Made by a program: the position numbers and the translations under genes | Assembly (NCBI RefSeq): GCF_004331485.1 | Contig: NZ_SJKD01000001.1 | Location: 124,001-188,000 of the forward strand | Origin: Kribbella capetownensis | GTDB lineage: Bacteria; Actinomycetota; Actinomycetes; Propionibacteriales; Kribbellaceae | Length of the DNA stretch: 64,000 nt | Direction: 5' to 3' | The notes under the pieces: model-generated | Seen by the model: only the letters and a program-made list of their open reading frames with translations | Told to the model about the DNA's origin: nothing | Databases searched by the model: none | Shown: piece by piece, positions 1 to 8,085 of the stretch | How positions within the stretch are numbered: the first letter of the stretch is position 1 | Layout of the letters: each line of letters begins with the position of its first letter

Positions 1-203
1 CCCAGGCGATCGAGCGCGGTCATTTCAAGGTCCAACTGCACGGCGTGAAACTCAACGGCGCCTGGGCCTTCACCCGCACCGGTGACGACTGGCTGCTGGT
101 GAAGGTCCGCGACGCGGCGGCCGATCCCGCGGTCGATCTGACCGTGACCGAGCCGCGGTCGGTTCTCAGCGGTCTGACCATCCAGGAGATGGCCGCGTCC
201 TGA
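1..203 (+). CDS. C-terminal end of LigD-type DNA 3'-phosphoesterase domain protein (partial)
   Basis: The frame is open from the window edge to a TGA at 201-203 and gives 66 residues. The piece GHFKVQLHGVKLNGAWAF followed by a WLLVK motif matches the end of the LigD 3'-phosphoesterase domain, which trims 3' ends during non-homologous end joining. The tail SVLSGLTIQEMAA resembles the linker that follows this domain in LigD proteins. The start lies outside the window, so it cannot be seen whether a ligase or polymerase domain is fused upstream. The short tail suggests a stand-alone phosphoesterase or a protein ending with this domain. Confidence 0.7.
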   Translation, partial: QAIERGHFKVQLHGVKLNGAWAFTRTGDDWLLVKVRDAAADPAVDLTVTEPRSVLSGLTIQEMAAS

Positions 204-222
204 CCGTTGCCGTTAGCAACGC

Positions 223-867
223 TTACCAGGTGTCGAGGTGCAGGATGCCGTCGAGCGGCTGCCGCGCCGCGGGCTTGAAGTCGGTGCCGATCGTGTACGC
301 GGTCGGGATCAGCGCGGTCTGGCGGATATCCTCCGGCAGACCGAGCAGTTCGCCGACCTCCTGCTCGTAGTTCAGGTGCAGGGTCGTCCACGCCGTACCG
401 AGTCCGCGGGCGCGTGCGGCCAGGCAGTAGCTCCACGCAGACGGCAGGATCGAGCCCCACAACCCGGCCTGGTTGCCCGCCGGCAGGTTCTTCGCCTCCA
501 GGCACGGGATCACGAGGACGGGGACCTGCCCCATCCGCTCACCCAGATAGGCCACGCCATCGCCGATCCTGCGCTGGATCGGCCCGCGGACCGGGTCGTC
601 GGCGTACAGCTTCCCGGCGGCGCCGGACCCGGCCAGGTACTTCTCGACCGCGAGCCGGTAGTACTCCCCGATCGCCGCCCGCTTCTCCGCGTCCGTGATC
701 ACCAGCCAGTGCCAGGTCTGCCGATTACTCCCCGACGGTGCCTGCAACGCAACCTCGATGCACTCCCGGATCAGCTCTGCCGGAACCGGCTTCTCCAGGT
801 CCAGCCGCTTGCGCACCGTCCGGGTAGTGGTGAGCAGTTCGTCGGGCGAAAGGTCCAGTGTCGTCAC
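223..867 (-). CDS. nitroreductase family protein (FMN-dependent)
   Basis: A 214-residue protein of the nitroreductase superfamily, flavoenzymes that reduce nitro, quinone or enone compounds with NAD(P)H. The N-terminal RTVRKRLDLEKPVP and the QAPSGSNRQTWHWLVI stretch match the FMN-binding start of the family. The C-terminal half has GLGTAWTTLHL and a closing GTDFKPAARQPL. Length is normal. The start is a GTG at 867 with only a weak ribosome binding site. It is a paralogue of the protein at 1988-2635, with the same domain boundaries and the same ending. The substrate cannot be told from sequence. Confidence 0.85.
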   Translation of the reverse strand: MTTLDLSPDELLTTTRTVRKRLDLEKPVPAELIRECIEVALQAPSGSNRQTWHWLVITDAEKRAAIGEYYRLAVEKYLAGSGAAGKLYADDPVRGPIQRRIGDGVAYLGERMGQVPVLVIPCLEAKNLPAGNQAGLWGSILPSAWSYCLAARARGLGTAWTTLHLNYEQEVGELLGLPEDIRQTALIPTAYTIGTDFKPAARQPLDGILHLDTW

Positions 868-879
868 CCGTCCACTATG

Positions 880-1842
880 TCAGCAGGTGTACAGCGAGCT
901 GGGGTGGACCTTCTCGCAGAAGCGGACGTGAAGGTGGTTGTCGTGCGCCGGCCACTCAGTGGTGAGGCCCTCGCTGATCAGAGTCGGGTCGTTGAAGAAG
1001 ATGAGCCGGACGTGGCCCGGAGCGGCGGCGTGGATCGCCTGGATGAGTTGGCGGGTCGCGGCCCGGTCGTACGTCGCCGACTGCCAGGTGATGCGGCCCG
1101 CGGTGCACTGGGCGCTGTCGGTCCGGATCGGCCAGATGTCGATGTCCAGCCCGACGTCGTGACTGCCGTGGCCGGGGATGTCACCACCGTGCTCGAAACC
1201 GGCGTCGCCGTACGGGAGCTGGCCTTGGTTCGTGCTCGCGAAGGATCGGGCCGCCTGCTCGAGTTGGGCGACGGCCGCGGACGTCGCCCAGTTGGCCGCC
1301 GTACCGTTGCCGTCGGGGTCCTGGTCGCAGAGGTTGGCGGTGAAGTCCGGGTAGTCGTAGTGCCAGGCGAGGTTGCGCCAGGTGACCGGACCGACGATGC
1401 CGTCCGCGCCGATCCCGGCATGCGACTGGAACGCGGTCACCGCGTCGCGGACCGCCGTACTGAACACGCCGTCGACCGGGAGACTCAACCGCCGCTTGGC
1501 GTTCAGCTCGACCTGCAACGCCTTCACCGCGGCGTTGCTGTCACCTGACCGGATCGTCGGCGCCAGCGCGGTCCAGGTCTGCGGGCCGACGATCCCGTCC
1601 ACACCGAGACCCTTTGCTGTCTGGAACGCCTTGGCAGCCGCGACAGTCGTCGTACCGAACACTCCGTCGGCAGTCACCGACTGCCCGTTGTGCTGCAGCA
1701 AATACTGGACGGCCAGTACGTCGGCCCCCCGATTCCCACTGCTCTGCGTCGGAAAGAACGCATTCGCATAAGCCTGCGCCGACCCAGGCAGCAACCCGGT
1801 CAAAAGCAGCACAGCCAAGGCAAGCACCACAACACGCTTCAT
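880..1842 (-). CDS. secreted penicillin-insensitive murein endopeptidase-like protein with two peptidoglycan-binding domains
   Basis: A 320-residue exported protein. The ATG at 1842 is preceded by a strong GGAGGGAAC site and opens a signal peptide (MKRVVVLALAVLLLTG, cleavage near residue 24). Two PG_binding_1 repeats follow at about residues 35-95 and 97-158, each ending in DG(I)VGP.TW. From about residue 170 the chain matches the M74/MepA group: HGSHDVGLDID and HDNHLHVRF supply the zinc-binding histidines and aspartate. The predicted role is cutting peptide cross-links in peptidoglycan outside the membrane. The frame is open 19 codons further upstream, but that part has no signal-peptide character. 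Confidence 0.85.
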   Translation of the reverse strand: MKRVVVLALAVLLLTGLLPGSAQAYANAFFPTQSSGNRGADVLAVQYLLQHNGQSVTADGVFGTTTVAAAKAFQTAKGLGVDGIVGPQTWTALAPTIRSGDSNAAVKALQVELNAKRRLSLPVDGVFSTAVRDAVTAFQSHAGIGADGIVGPVTWRNLAWHYDYPDFTANLCDQDPDGNGTAANWATSAAVAQLEQAARSFASTNQGQLPYGDAGFEHGGDIPGHGSHDVGLDIDIWPIRTDSAQCTAGRITWQSATYDRAATRQLIQAIHAAAPGHVRLIFFNDPTLISEGLTTEWPAHDNHLHVRFCEKVHPSSLYTC

Positions 1843-1987
1843 GTTCCCTCCGGGGCGGAAGAGGTAACTGACTAACGTCTCCCCGCCACCATCCGGCATC
1901 CGTTTCCCACCCGCAAGACCCGGCGCAGTACTATGCTTGCAGATAATCCTGAAACGGATGATCTTTTACCGGAAGGGTCGCGCTCTG

Positions 1988-2635
1988 ATGTCACTGAACC
2001 TGTCGGCCGACGAGGTGTTGTCCACAACGCGTGCCGTGCGCAAACGCCTCGATCTCACCCGCCCGGTGCCACGCGAGCTGATCGAGGAGTGCGTCGATCT
2101 CGCCACTCAGGCGCCGACCGGCCGCAACCGGCAGCGCTGGCACTTCCTGATCGTCACCGAGGAGGGGCAGCGGCAGGCCGTGGCTGACGTGTTCAGGCGT
2201 GCGCTGCCACTGGCGACCGGCCACCCGCTGACCGGCCGCGACGTGTCGCGGATGAACTACCACGCAGCCTCGACCGAGCGTGTCTTCGACAGCCTGCGCT
2301 ACCTGGTGGACAACATCCACCGGGTGCCGGCCTTCGTCATCCCGGCCGTCGAGGGCCGCACCGACCGAGCCACGGTCGACGTGCAGTCGGGGGTCTGGGG
2401 ATCGATTCTGCCTGCCGTGTGGAGCTTCATGCTCGCCGCCCGCGAGCGTGGTCTCGGGACAGTCTGGACAACCGCGCAGGCACCGCTCGAATGTGAGCTT
2501 GCCGAGATCCTCGGCGTCCCGTACGACGACGTGATGCTGGCGGCGTTCATCCCGCTCGCGTTCACGCTCGGTACCGACTTCCGGCCGGCCAAGCGGGTCC
2601 CGCGCGACCAGGTCCTGCACTGGAACAACTGGTAG
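1988..2635 (+). CDS. nitroreductase family protein (FMN-dependent), paralogue
   Basis: A 215-residue nitroreductase with the same architecture as the minus-strand gene at 223-867: SLNLSADEVLSTTRAVRKRLDL at the start is nearly the same as LDLSPDELLTTTRTVRKRLDL there, and both end after GTDF(R/K)PA. The ATG at 1988 is chosen because GGAAGGG sits just upstream and because it aligns with the paralogue. An upstream in-frame start would add 17 unrelated residues. Two such genes around one murein endopeptidase suggest a local duplication. The electron acceptor is unknown. Confidence 0.85.
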   Translation: MSLNLSADEVLSTTRAVRKRLDLTRPVPRELIEECVDLATQAPTGRNRQRWHFLIVTEEGQRQAVADVFRRALPLATGHPLTGRDVSRMNYHAASTERVFDSLRYLVDNIHRVPAFVIPAVEGRTDRATVDVQSGVWGSILPAVWSFMLAARERGLGTVWTTAQAPLECELAEILGVPYDDVMLAAFIPLAFTLGTDFRPAKRVPRDQVLHWNNW

Positions 2636-2638
2636 TTC

Positions 2639-3256
2639 CTACTCGAACAGCTTGGGGTCTCCGGCGCCGACTCGGACTATTTCGGGGAAGTCTTCGGAGA
2701 AGTCGATGACTGTGGTGGGTTCGGTGCCGGCTTCGCCGTCGACGACGGCGTCTACCTGGTGGTCGAGTTCTTCCTTGATCTCCCAGCCTTGCGTCATCGG
2801 CTCCTCGTGATCGGGCAGGAGGAGGGTGCTGGAGACCAGTGGTTCACCGAGCTCGGTGACCAAGGCCTGCGCCACGACGTGGTCGGGGATGCGTACGCCG
2901 ACCGTCTTCTTCTTCGGGTGCAGCAACCGGCGCGGCACCTCCTTGGTGGCCGGCAGGATGAACGTGTAGCTGCCCGGCGTCGCCGCCTTGATCGAGCGGA
3001 ACACCGCGTTGCTGATGTGCACGAACTGCCCGAGTTGGGCGAAGTCCTGGCAGACCAGCGTGAAGTGGTGCTTGTCGTCGAGGTGCCTGATGGCCCGGAT
3101 CCGGTCGATCCCGTCCCGGTTACCGAGCTGGCAGCCGAGCGCGAAGCAGGAGTCCGTCGGGTACGCGATCAGCCCGCCCTCACGGACGAGGTCCACCACC
3201 TGACCGACCGCCCGCCGCTGGGGATTCTCCGGATGTACGTCGAAATACCTGGCCAT
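2639..3256 (-). CDS. Sua5/YciO/YrdC family L-threonylcarbamoyladenylate synthase-like protein
   Basis: A 205-residue YrdC-fold protein. The fold is seen from GGLIAYPTDSCFALGC through IRAIRHLDDKHHFTLVCQD to KKTVGVRIPDH and the STLLLP loop. Family members make threonylcarbamoyl-AMP for the t6A37 tRNA modification. This one looks more like the YciO branch, whose role is less settled, than TsaC/Sua5 proper. The ATG at 3256 starts MARYFDVHPENPQRRA, typical for this branch, whereas the longer open frame upstream is antisense to the ROK gene. It ends three bases after the convergent nitroreductase. Confidence 0.8.
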   Translation of the reverse strand: MARYFDVHPENPQRRAVGQVVDLVREGGLIAYPTDSCFALGCQLGNRDGIDRIRAIRHLDDKHHFTLVCQDFAQLGQFVHISNAVFRSIKAATPGSYTFILPATKEVPRRLLHPKKKTVGVRIPDHVVAQALVTELGEPLVSSTLLLPDHEEPMTQGWEIKEELDHQVDAVVDGEAGTEPTTVIDFSEDFPEIVRVGAGDPKLFE

Positions 3257-3267
3257 GACCGCCGAGC

Positions 3268-4467
3268 CTAGCGCTGAAGAGCAAGCAGGTACCCGTCGAC
3301 CGCAGCTGGTTGGAGGGCATGCTCGACGACCATCATGGCCGCGCCGTACAAACCGGCGTCCGGCCCCATGGTCGCGGGCTCGATCCGTACGTCGCCCGCT
3401 GGGCCGGACTGCGCCGACTTGGCGATGCTCTCGCGGATGCCGGCGATCAGCTGCTCCTCGGCTTCGGCGAGGTATCCCCACAAGCTGATCACTCCAGGGT
3501 TGAGCAGATTGACCACACCGGCCAGGACTTCGCCGATGTCGCGACCTGCGATCCGAACCGCGTGCCCCGCCTCGACATGCGCGGACCGGGCCAGGGTTGC
3601 GACGGCGCGAGCGTTCGGCGCATCCACCCCCTCGGCCCGCAACCGACGAGCGAGGGCGCCACCACTCGCGACGGCGTTCAGGCAGCCGAGATTGCCGCAG
3701 CTGCAGGGCACTTCGGACGCACCGACCCGGGTGTGACCGATCTCCCCGGCCAAGCCGGAGACACCTTGGATGACCTTGCCATTGACAACGACCCCGCACC
3801 CGATCACCGTGCCGACCTTCACGCAGACCAGCACCTCGGGCTCGTCAGTACGCGCGCAGTGCTCGCCGAACGCGAGCAGGTTGACGTCATGGTCGACGAA
3901 GATCGGCACGTCCATCCAGCGATTCAGCACCTCACACACCGACTCTGCCGTCCAGTCCGCGCCGCCACCCTGCGACGCCAGCTCGACCCGCGCCGGCATC
4001 CCGAAGCCGATGCCGTGCACCCGGGCCGGATCCGCGTCCAGTTGCTCGAGCATCCCGTCGTACGTCCGGGTGACCTCGGACAGCACCGCCTCCGGGCCGT
4101 CGGCCAGGTCGATGTCGATCATCGTGCTGGTGAGGATCTCGCCGGCCAGGTCCGTCGCGGCCAGGCGGATGCCCGAGATACCCAGCTGCGCGGCCAGCGT
4201 GAGACCAGCCCGCGGGCTGAAGCTCAGCGTCGCCGCAGGACGTCCGCGGGATCCGTCCGCGGCCGGTCCGTCCAGGGACAGCAGCCCAGCGGCCAGCAGT
4301 ACGTCGACCCGGTCGTTCACGGTGGACCGCGCGATGCCGAGCTCGTCGGCCAGCTGACCGGTCGTGTTCGCCCGGCCGTGCCGGACCAGCTCGAGGATCT
4401 CGCCGGACCGCGCGATCCGGGACTGGGATGCCGGACGGCGGCGGGAGCGTAGTGGCGCGGTGGTCAT
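3268..4467 (-). CDS. ROK family transcriptional regulator
   Basis: A 399-residue repressor-type ROK protein. The N-terminal winged helix is at about residues 20-80, with the recognition helix in GIARSTVNDRVDVL. The ROK domain follows, with EIGHTRVG and the zinc motif CSCGNLGC. Such proteins bind a sugar or sugar phosphate and control a neighbouring transport operon. The ATG at 4467 has GGGGGATC upstream and is preferred over an in-frame start at 4509. It is divergent from the ABC importer at 4598, and two direct repeats lie in the shared intergenic region, so control of that operon is the natural reading. Confidence 0.85.
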   Translation of the reverse strand: MTTAPLRSRRRPASQSRIARSGEILELVRHGRANTTGQLADELGIARSTVNDRVDVLLAAGLLSLDGPAADGSRGRPAATLSFSPRAGLTLAAQLGISGIRLAATDLAGEILTSTMIDIDLADGPEAVLSEVTRTYDGMLEQLDADPARVHGIGFGMPARVELASQGGGADWTAESVCEVLNRWMDVPIFVDHDVNLLAFGEHCARTDEPEVLVCVKVGTVIGCGVVVNGKVIQGVSGLAGEIGHTRVGASEVPCSCGNLGCLNAVASGGALARRLRAEGVDAPNARAVATLARSAHVEAGHAVRIAGRDIGEVLAGVVNLLNPGVISLWGYLAEAEEQLIAGIRESIAKSAQSGPAGDVRIEPATMGPDAGLYGAAMMVVEHALQPAAVDGYLLALQR

Positions 4468-4519
4468 CGTGATCCCCCTCGTGGTCCGACGCTGCTCACA
4501 CAGTATCAATTAGAACTTC

Positions 4520-4564
4520 GGTCGACATCTTTCTGTTGACGGTCGACATTAAAGACCATACGCT
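4520..4564 (+). promoter_or_regulatory. promoter with direct-repeat operator for the first ABC/Tm-1 operon
   Basis: TTGACG at 4536-4541 and TACGCT at 4559-4564 are 17 bases apart and form a good vegetative promoter 34 bases before the binding-protein start. GGTCGACAT occurs at 4520-4528 and again at 4541-4549, exactly 21 bases apart (two helical turns), flanking and overlapping the -35 box. This is where a repressor such as the divergent ROK protein would bind. The promoter and repeats are seen directly; the regulator is inferred. Confidence 0.6.
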
Positions 4565-4597
4565 CGCCGAAAAGCCTCCCGGGACCAAGGAGTTCGC

Positions 4598-5980
4598 ATG
4601 ACCAGTTCAGGACTGACCCGGAGACAGTTGCTCCGGACCGGCGGGGTGGCCGTCGCTGCCGCCGGACTGGGGCCGGCCGTGCTGGCCGGGTGCGGCGGCT
4701 CGGACGACGCCGGCGGGACCGGCGGCCCGCTCAGCTTCATGTACTGGGGATCGGCCTTCGAGAAGAAGGCGATCGACGAGATGCTGAAGAAGTACGGCAA
4801 GGAGCACGACGGCGCGAAGGTCGACCCGATGTACGTGCCGGTGTCGAACTACCCGACCAAGGTGTCCAGCCTGGTCGCCGCGAACACCCCGCCCGACCTG
4901 GCCTACCTCGGCACCGGGCAGATGTACGACCTGGCCCAGAAGGACCTGATCCTCAACCTGTTCCCGTACCTGGACAAGTACCCCGAGCTGAAGGACCGGC
5001 TGCCGAGCAGCTACTTCTGGTACGGCAAGGACAAGCTCGCCGCGAACCAGTTGGCGATGGGCGTGCAGATCCTCTACTACAACACCGACGCGTTCAAGGC
5101 GGCCGGTATCGACCCGGCGCCGTTCACCGCCGACACCGCCTGGAGCTGGGACGACTTCGTCCAGGCGGCCGACAAACTGACCGTCGACCAGAACGGCAAG
5201 CACCCGTCCGAGGACGGCTTCGACTCCGGCAAGGTGAAGCAGTTCGGCACCATCGCGCCGATCGGCGGTGCCCCGCTCTACAGCCTGCTGCGCTCCAACG
5301 GCGGCGACATGGTGAACGAGGACGGTACGAAGTTCGCGCTCGACTCGGCGGCAGCGATCGACGTACTCAAGAAGGTCCAGGACCTGATCTACGTGCACCG
5401 GGTGGCGCCGAGTCCGGCTCAGCTGGGCAAGAACGCGCCGACCACGTCGGTGCAACTGCAGACCAAGCGGGTCGGGATGATCATCGACGGCAACTGGACG
5501 CTGCTCGACCTGATGGAGAGCAAGGTGCCGTTCGGCGTCGCCGTACTGCCGAAGTTCAAGGAGCCGCTGACGATGACCGGCGGTGCGGCCGGCGCGATCT
5601 TCGCCAAGACCAAGCACCCGGAGGAGGCGATCGAGCTCTACCTGTACTACAACGACCCCGAACATGTGGACCTGTTCAAGGACGGGCTCTGGGCGCCGCT
5701 GCAGAAGAAGTACTACACGGACCAGGCCGAGATCGACAAGTGGGTGCTGAAGGACAAGTACCCGGCCAACTTCAAGACCGCGGTGGTCGACACGACGCTG
5801 AAGAACGGCGTCACCGACTGGGGCCAGCAGATCAAGAACGCGGACCGGATCCACCAGGTCCTCGACCCGGCGCTCGAGCAGATCAGTCTGAACAAGGGCG
5901 CGCCGGTCGACATCGTCAAGGCGCTGAAGCCGAAGATGCAGGCGCTGCTGCAGGGCAAGTGGCCCCTCCAGGAGCTGTGA
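4598..5980 (+). CDS. sugar ABC transporter substrate-binding lipoprotein (Tat-exported)
   Basis: A 460-residue family 1 extracellular solute-binding protein. The N-terminus has a twin-arginine motif (TRRQLL) and a lipobox LAGC with Cys32, so the folded protein is probably exported by Tat and anchored as a lipoprotein. The body has the usual binding-protein features (LSFMYWGSAFEKK, TPPDLAYLG, GMIIDGNWTLLD). AAGGAG at 4587-4592 is the ribosome binding site. It is the first gene of a seven-gene operon with stop-start overlaps, so it is the import receptor for whatever the downstream oxidoreductase and Tm-1 pair process. Confidence 0.9.
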   Translation: MTSSGLTRRQLLRTGGVAVAAAGLGPAVLAGCGGSDDAGGTGGPLSFMYWGSAFEKKAIDEMLKKYGKEHDGAKVDPMYVPVSNYPTKVSSLVAANTPPDLAYLGTGQMYDLAQKDLILNLFPYLDKYPELKDRLPSSYFWYGKDKLAANQLAMGVQILYYNTDAFKAAGIDPAPFTADTAWSWDDFVQAADKLTVDQNGKHPSEDGFDSGKVKQFGTIAPIGGAPLYSLLRSNGGDMVNEDGTKFALDSAAAIDVLKKVQDLIYVHRVAPSPAQLGKNAPTTSVQLQTKRVGMIIDGNWTLLDLMESKVPFGVAVLPKFKEPLTMTGGAAGAIFAKTKHPEEAIELYLYYNDPEHVDLFKDGLWAPLQKKYYTDQAEIDKWVLKDKYPANFKTAVVDTTLKNGVTDWGQQIKNADRIHQVLDPALEQISLNKGAPVDIVKALKPKMQALLQGKWPLQEL

Positions 5981-6876
5981 TGGCTTCGTCTCCGATGAAG
6001 CAGGAGGCACGCTGGGGCGTGCTGCTGGCGCTGCCCGCGATCATCGGCTTCGTCGCGTTCACGTTCCTGCCGATGATCGCCTCGGCGGTGATCAGCCTGA
6101 CCGACTGGACCATCGGCGCGGCACCGAAGTTCGTCGGTTTCGCCAACTACACAAGGATGTTCACGGCCGATGACAGCTTCTTCAAGTCGCTGTGGGCCAC
6201 GCTGTACTACACGCTGGGCGCCGTACCGCTGCTGCTGATCGTCGCGTTCGCGGTCGCGCTGCTGCTCAACCAGCCGGTCCGCGGGCAGGGCGTTTTCCGG
6301 GTGATCTACTACCTGCCGGCGATCGTGCCGATCGTGGCCAACTCGATGCTGTGGATCTGGCTGTTCAACCCGGACTTCGGGCTGCTGAACACGCTGACCG
6401 AGAAGGCCGGGTTGCCCCGGTCGCAGTGGATCTTCGACGAGAGTACGGCGATCCCGTCGCTGATCCTGATGTCGGTGTGGGGCTTCGGCAACGTCGCTGT
6501 CATCTTCCTGGCGGGACTGCAGGGCGTGCCACGGCAGCTCTACGAGGCGATCGCGGTGGACGGCGGCGGGGCGTGGCGGAAGTTCCGGCACATCACGTTG
6601 CCGATGATGACACCGACGATCTTCTACAGCCTGGTGACGAGTGTGATCGGTGCGTTGCAGGTGTTCGTCCAGGCCGCCGTGATGACCGAGGGCGGCCCGA
6701 ACGACTCGACCCTGTTCTACATCTACTACCTGTACCGGACCGCGTTCACCAACAACGAGATGGGATACGCCAGCGCGTTGGCCTGGGTGCTGTTCCTGGT
6801 GATCATGGCGGTCACCGTGGTGCTGTTCCGCAACTCCAGCCGCTGGGTCTACTACGAGGCCGGGAGTACCCGATGA
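5980..6876 (+). CDS. sugar ABC transporter permease (MalF-type)
   Basis: A 298-residue inner-membrane protein with about six transmembrane helices, starting with LLALPAIIGFVAFTFLP. The cytoplasmic EAA loop is clear (EAIAVDGGGAWRKFRHITLP), which contacts the ATPase. The ATG at 5980 overlaps the stop of the binding-protein gene by one base (TGATG), which points to translational coupling. The ATPase itself is not encoded in the operon, as is common in actinobacteria that share one MsmK-type subunit. It pairs with the next gene to form the channel. Confidence 0.9.
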   Translation: MASSPMKQEARWGVLLALPAIIGFVAFTFLPMIASAVISLTDWTIGAAPKFVGFANYTRMFTADDSFFKSLWATLYYTLGAVPLLLIVAFAVALLLNQPVRGQGVFRVIYYLPAIVPIVANSMLWIWLFNPDFGLLNTLTEKAGLPRSQWIFDESTAIPSLILMSVWGFGNVAVIFLAGLQGVPRQLYEAIAVDGGGAWRKFRHITLPMMTPTIFYSLVTSVIGALQVFVQAAVMTEGGPNDSTLFYIYYLYRTAFTNNEMGYASALAWVLFLVIMAVTVVLFRNSSRWVYYEAGSTR

Positions 6877-7766
6877 CGGCCGTACTGGAGAAACCCGAGG
6901 TGGCGGCGACCGCGCCACCGGCATCGCGGCCGCTCGCGCCGCGGGGCGTGGGGAAGAAGCTTCTCGTCTACCTGTTGCTGATCGCCGGTGCGATCCCGAC
7001 GCTGCTGCCGTTGGTCTGGCTGGTCCGCAGTGCGTTGATGGACTCGGGGCAGATCTTCGTCTCGCCGCCGCAGTGGATCCCGAAACCCTTTGCCTGGGAC
7101 AACTTCTCCGGCGCGCTCACGCAGGTGCCGTTCGCACGGTACTTCCTGAACACACTCATCATCGAGGCCGGCGTACTGGTCGGGACTGTGCTGTCCTGCT
7201 CGCTGGCGGCGTTCTCCTTCGCCCGGCTGCGCTGGAAGCACAAGAACCTGGTGTTCGGCATCCTGATGTCCGGGGTGATGCTGCCGTACGCCGTGACGCT
7301 GATCCCGACGTTCCTGTTCTGGCAGAAGCTCGGCCTGGTGAACACCTACGTGCCGCTGATCCTGCCGCACTGGTTCGGTACCGGGGTGTTCAACATCTTC
7401 CTGCTCCGCCAGTTCTTCCTGTCCATCCCGTACGAGCTGGACGAGTCGGCGTACATCGACGGAGCGACGCCGCTGCAGGTGTACTGGCGGATCATCCTGC
7501 CACTGTCGAAGCCGGCCCTGGCCGTGGTCAGTGTGTTCACATTCCTCGGGGTCTGGAACGACTACCTCGGTCCCCTGATCTACTTGAACGACTCGGACAA
7601 GTACACGCTGGCAATGGGGCTGGCGTCGTTCCAGGGCACCTACACCGCACAGTGGGGGTACCTGATGGCCGCGGCCGCCGTGGTGCTGCTGCCGATCGTG
7701 CTGTTGTTCGCCTTCGCACAGAAGTACTTCGTCGAGGGCATCGCGCTGACCGGACTGAAAGGCTGA
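6873..7766 (+). CDS. sugar ABC transporter permease (MalG-type)
   Basis: A 297-residue permease with six predicted helices and a 30-residue cytoplasmic N-terminus rich in Ala and Pro. The EAA loop reads DESAYIDGATPLQVYWRII, as in MalG-type subunits, and the C-terminus ends with the usual FAQKYFVEGIALTGLKG. Its ATG overlaps the upstream permease stop by four bases (ATGA). It forms the translocation channel with the protein at 5980-6876. Confidence 0.9.
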   Translation: MTAVLEKPEVAATAPPASRPLAPRGVGKKLLVYLLLIAGAIPTLLPLVWLVRSALMDSGQIFVSPPQWIPKPFAWDNFSGALTQVPFARYFLNTLIIEAGVLVGTVLSCSLAAFSFARLRWKHKNLVFGILMSGVMLPYAVTLIPTFLFWQKLGLVNTYVPLILPHWFGTGVFNIFLLRQFFLSIPYELDESAYIDGATPLQVYWRIILPLSKPALAVVSVFTFLGVWNDYLGPLIYLNDSDKYTLAMGLASFQGTYTAQWGYLMAAAAVVLLPIVLLFAFAQKYFVEGIALTGLKG

Positions 7767-7767
7767 C

Positions 7768-8085
7768 ATGTACAAGGTGACCGTGCTCTACGGGCCGCCG
7801 GACTCGACCGAGGAGTTCGACCGGTACTACGACCAGACGCACATCCCGCTGGCCCAGGAAATGACCGGACTCAAGCGGTGGACCGTGTGCCGCTTCGAGC
7901 CCGCGCCGGACGGGACGCCGCCGGAGTACCACTACCAGGCCGAGCTGTACACCGACAGTCGCGCCGACCTCGAGCTCGTGCTGGAGTCCCAAGCGGGCAA
8001 GGCGGCCAACGAGGACGTCGCGAACTTCGCCAGCGGCGGCGCGGTGTTCCTCTTCGGTGAGGAGCGGGAGGTGCCGGTCCGATGA
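7768..8085 (+). CDS. EthD domain-containing small protein
   Basis: A 105-residue protein of the EthD/dimeric alpha-beta barrel group. The start MYKVTVLYGPP followed by FDRYYDQTHIPLAQ is the EthD signature (Y..THxPL). EthD-type proteins are small dimers found with oxidative catabolic enzymes, and their biochemical roles are mostly unknown. It starts one base after the permease stop and overlaps the next gene by four bases, so it is co-produced with the importer and oxidoreductase. In the sister operon its place is taken by a cupin, although that gene sits after the oxidoreductase. Confidence 0.8.
   Translation: MYKVTVLYGPPDSTEEFDRYYDQTHIPLAQEMTGLKRWTVCRFEPAPDGTPPEYHYQAELYTDSRADLELVLESQAGKAANEDVANFASGGAVFLFGEEREVPVR

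Noticed and set aside
238-1548. Long plus-strand open frame of 436 codons
   Set aside because: It is antisense to the nitroreductase and endopeptidase genes and has the Arg/Pro/Ala-rich composition of a shadow frame in high-GC DNA.
4607-6010. Minus-strand open frame of 467 codons opposite the binding-protein gene
   Set aside because: The opposite strand encodes a clear lipoprotein with normal motifs; this frame has no family-like sequence.
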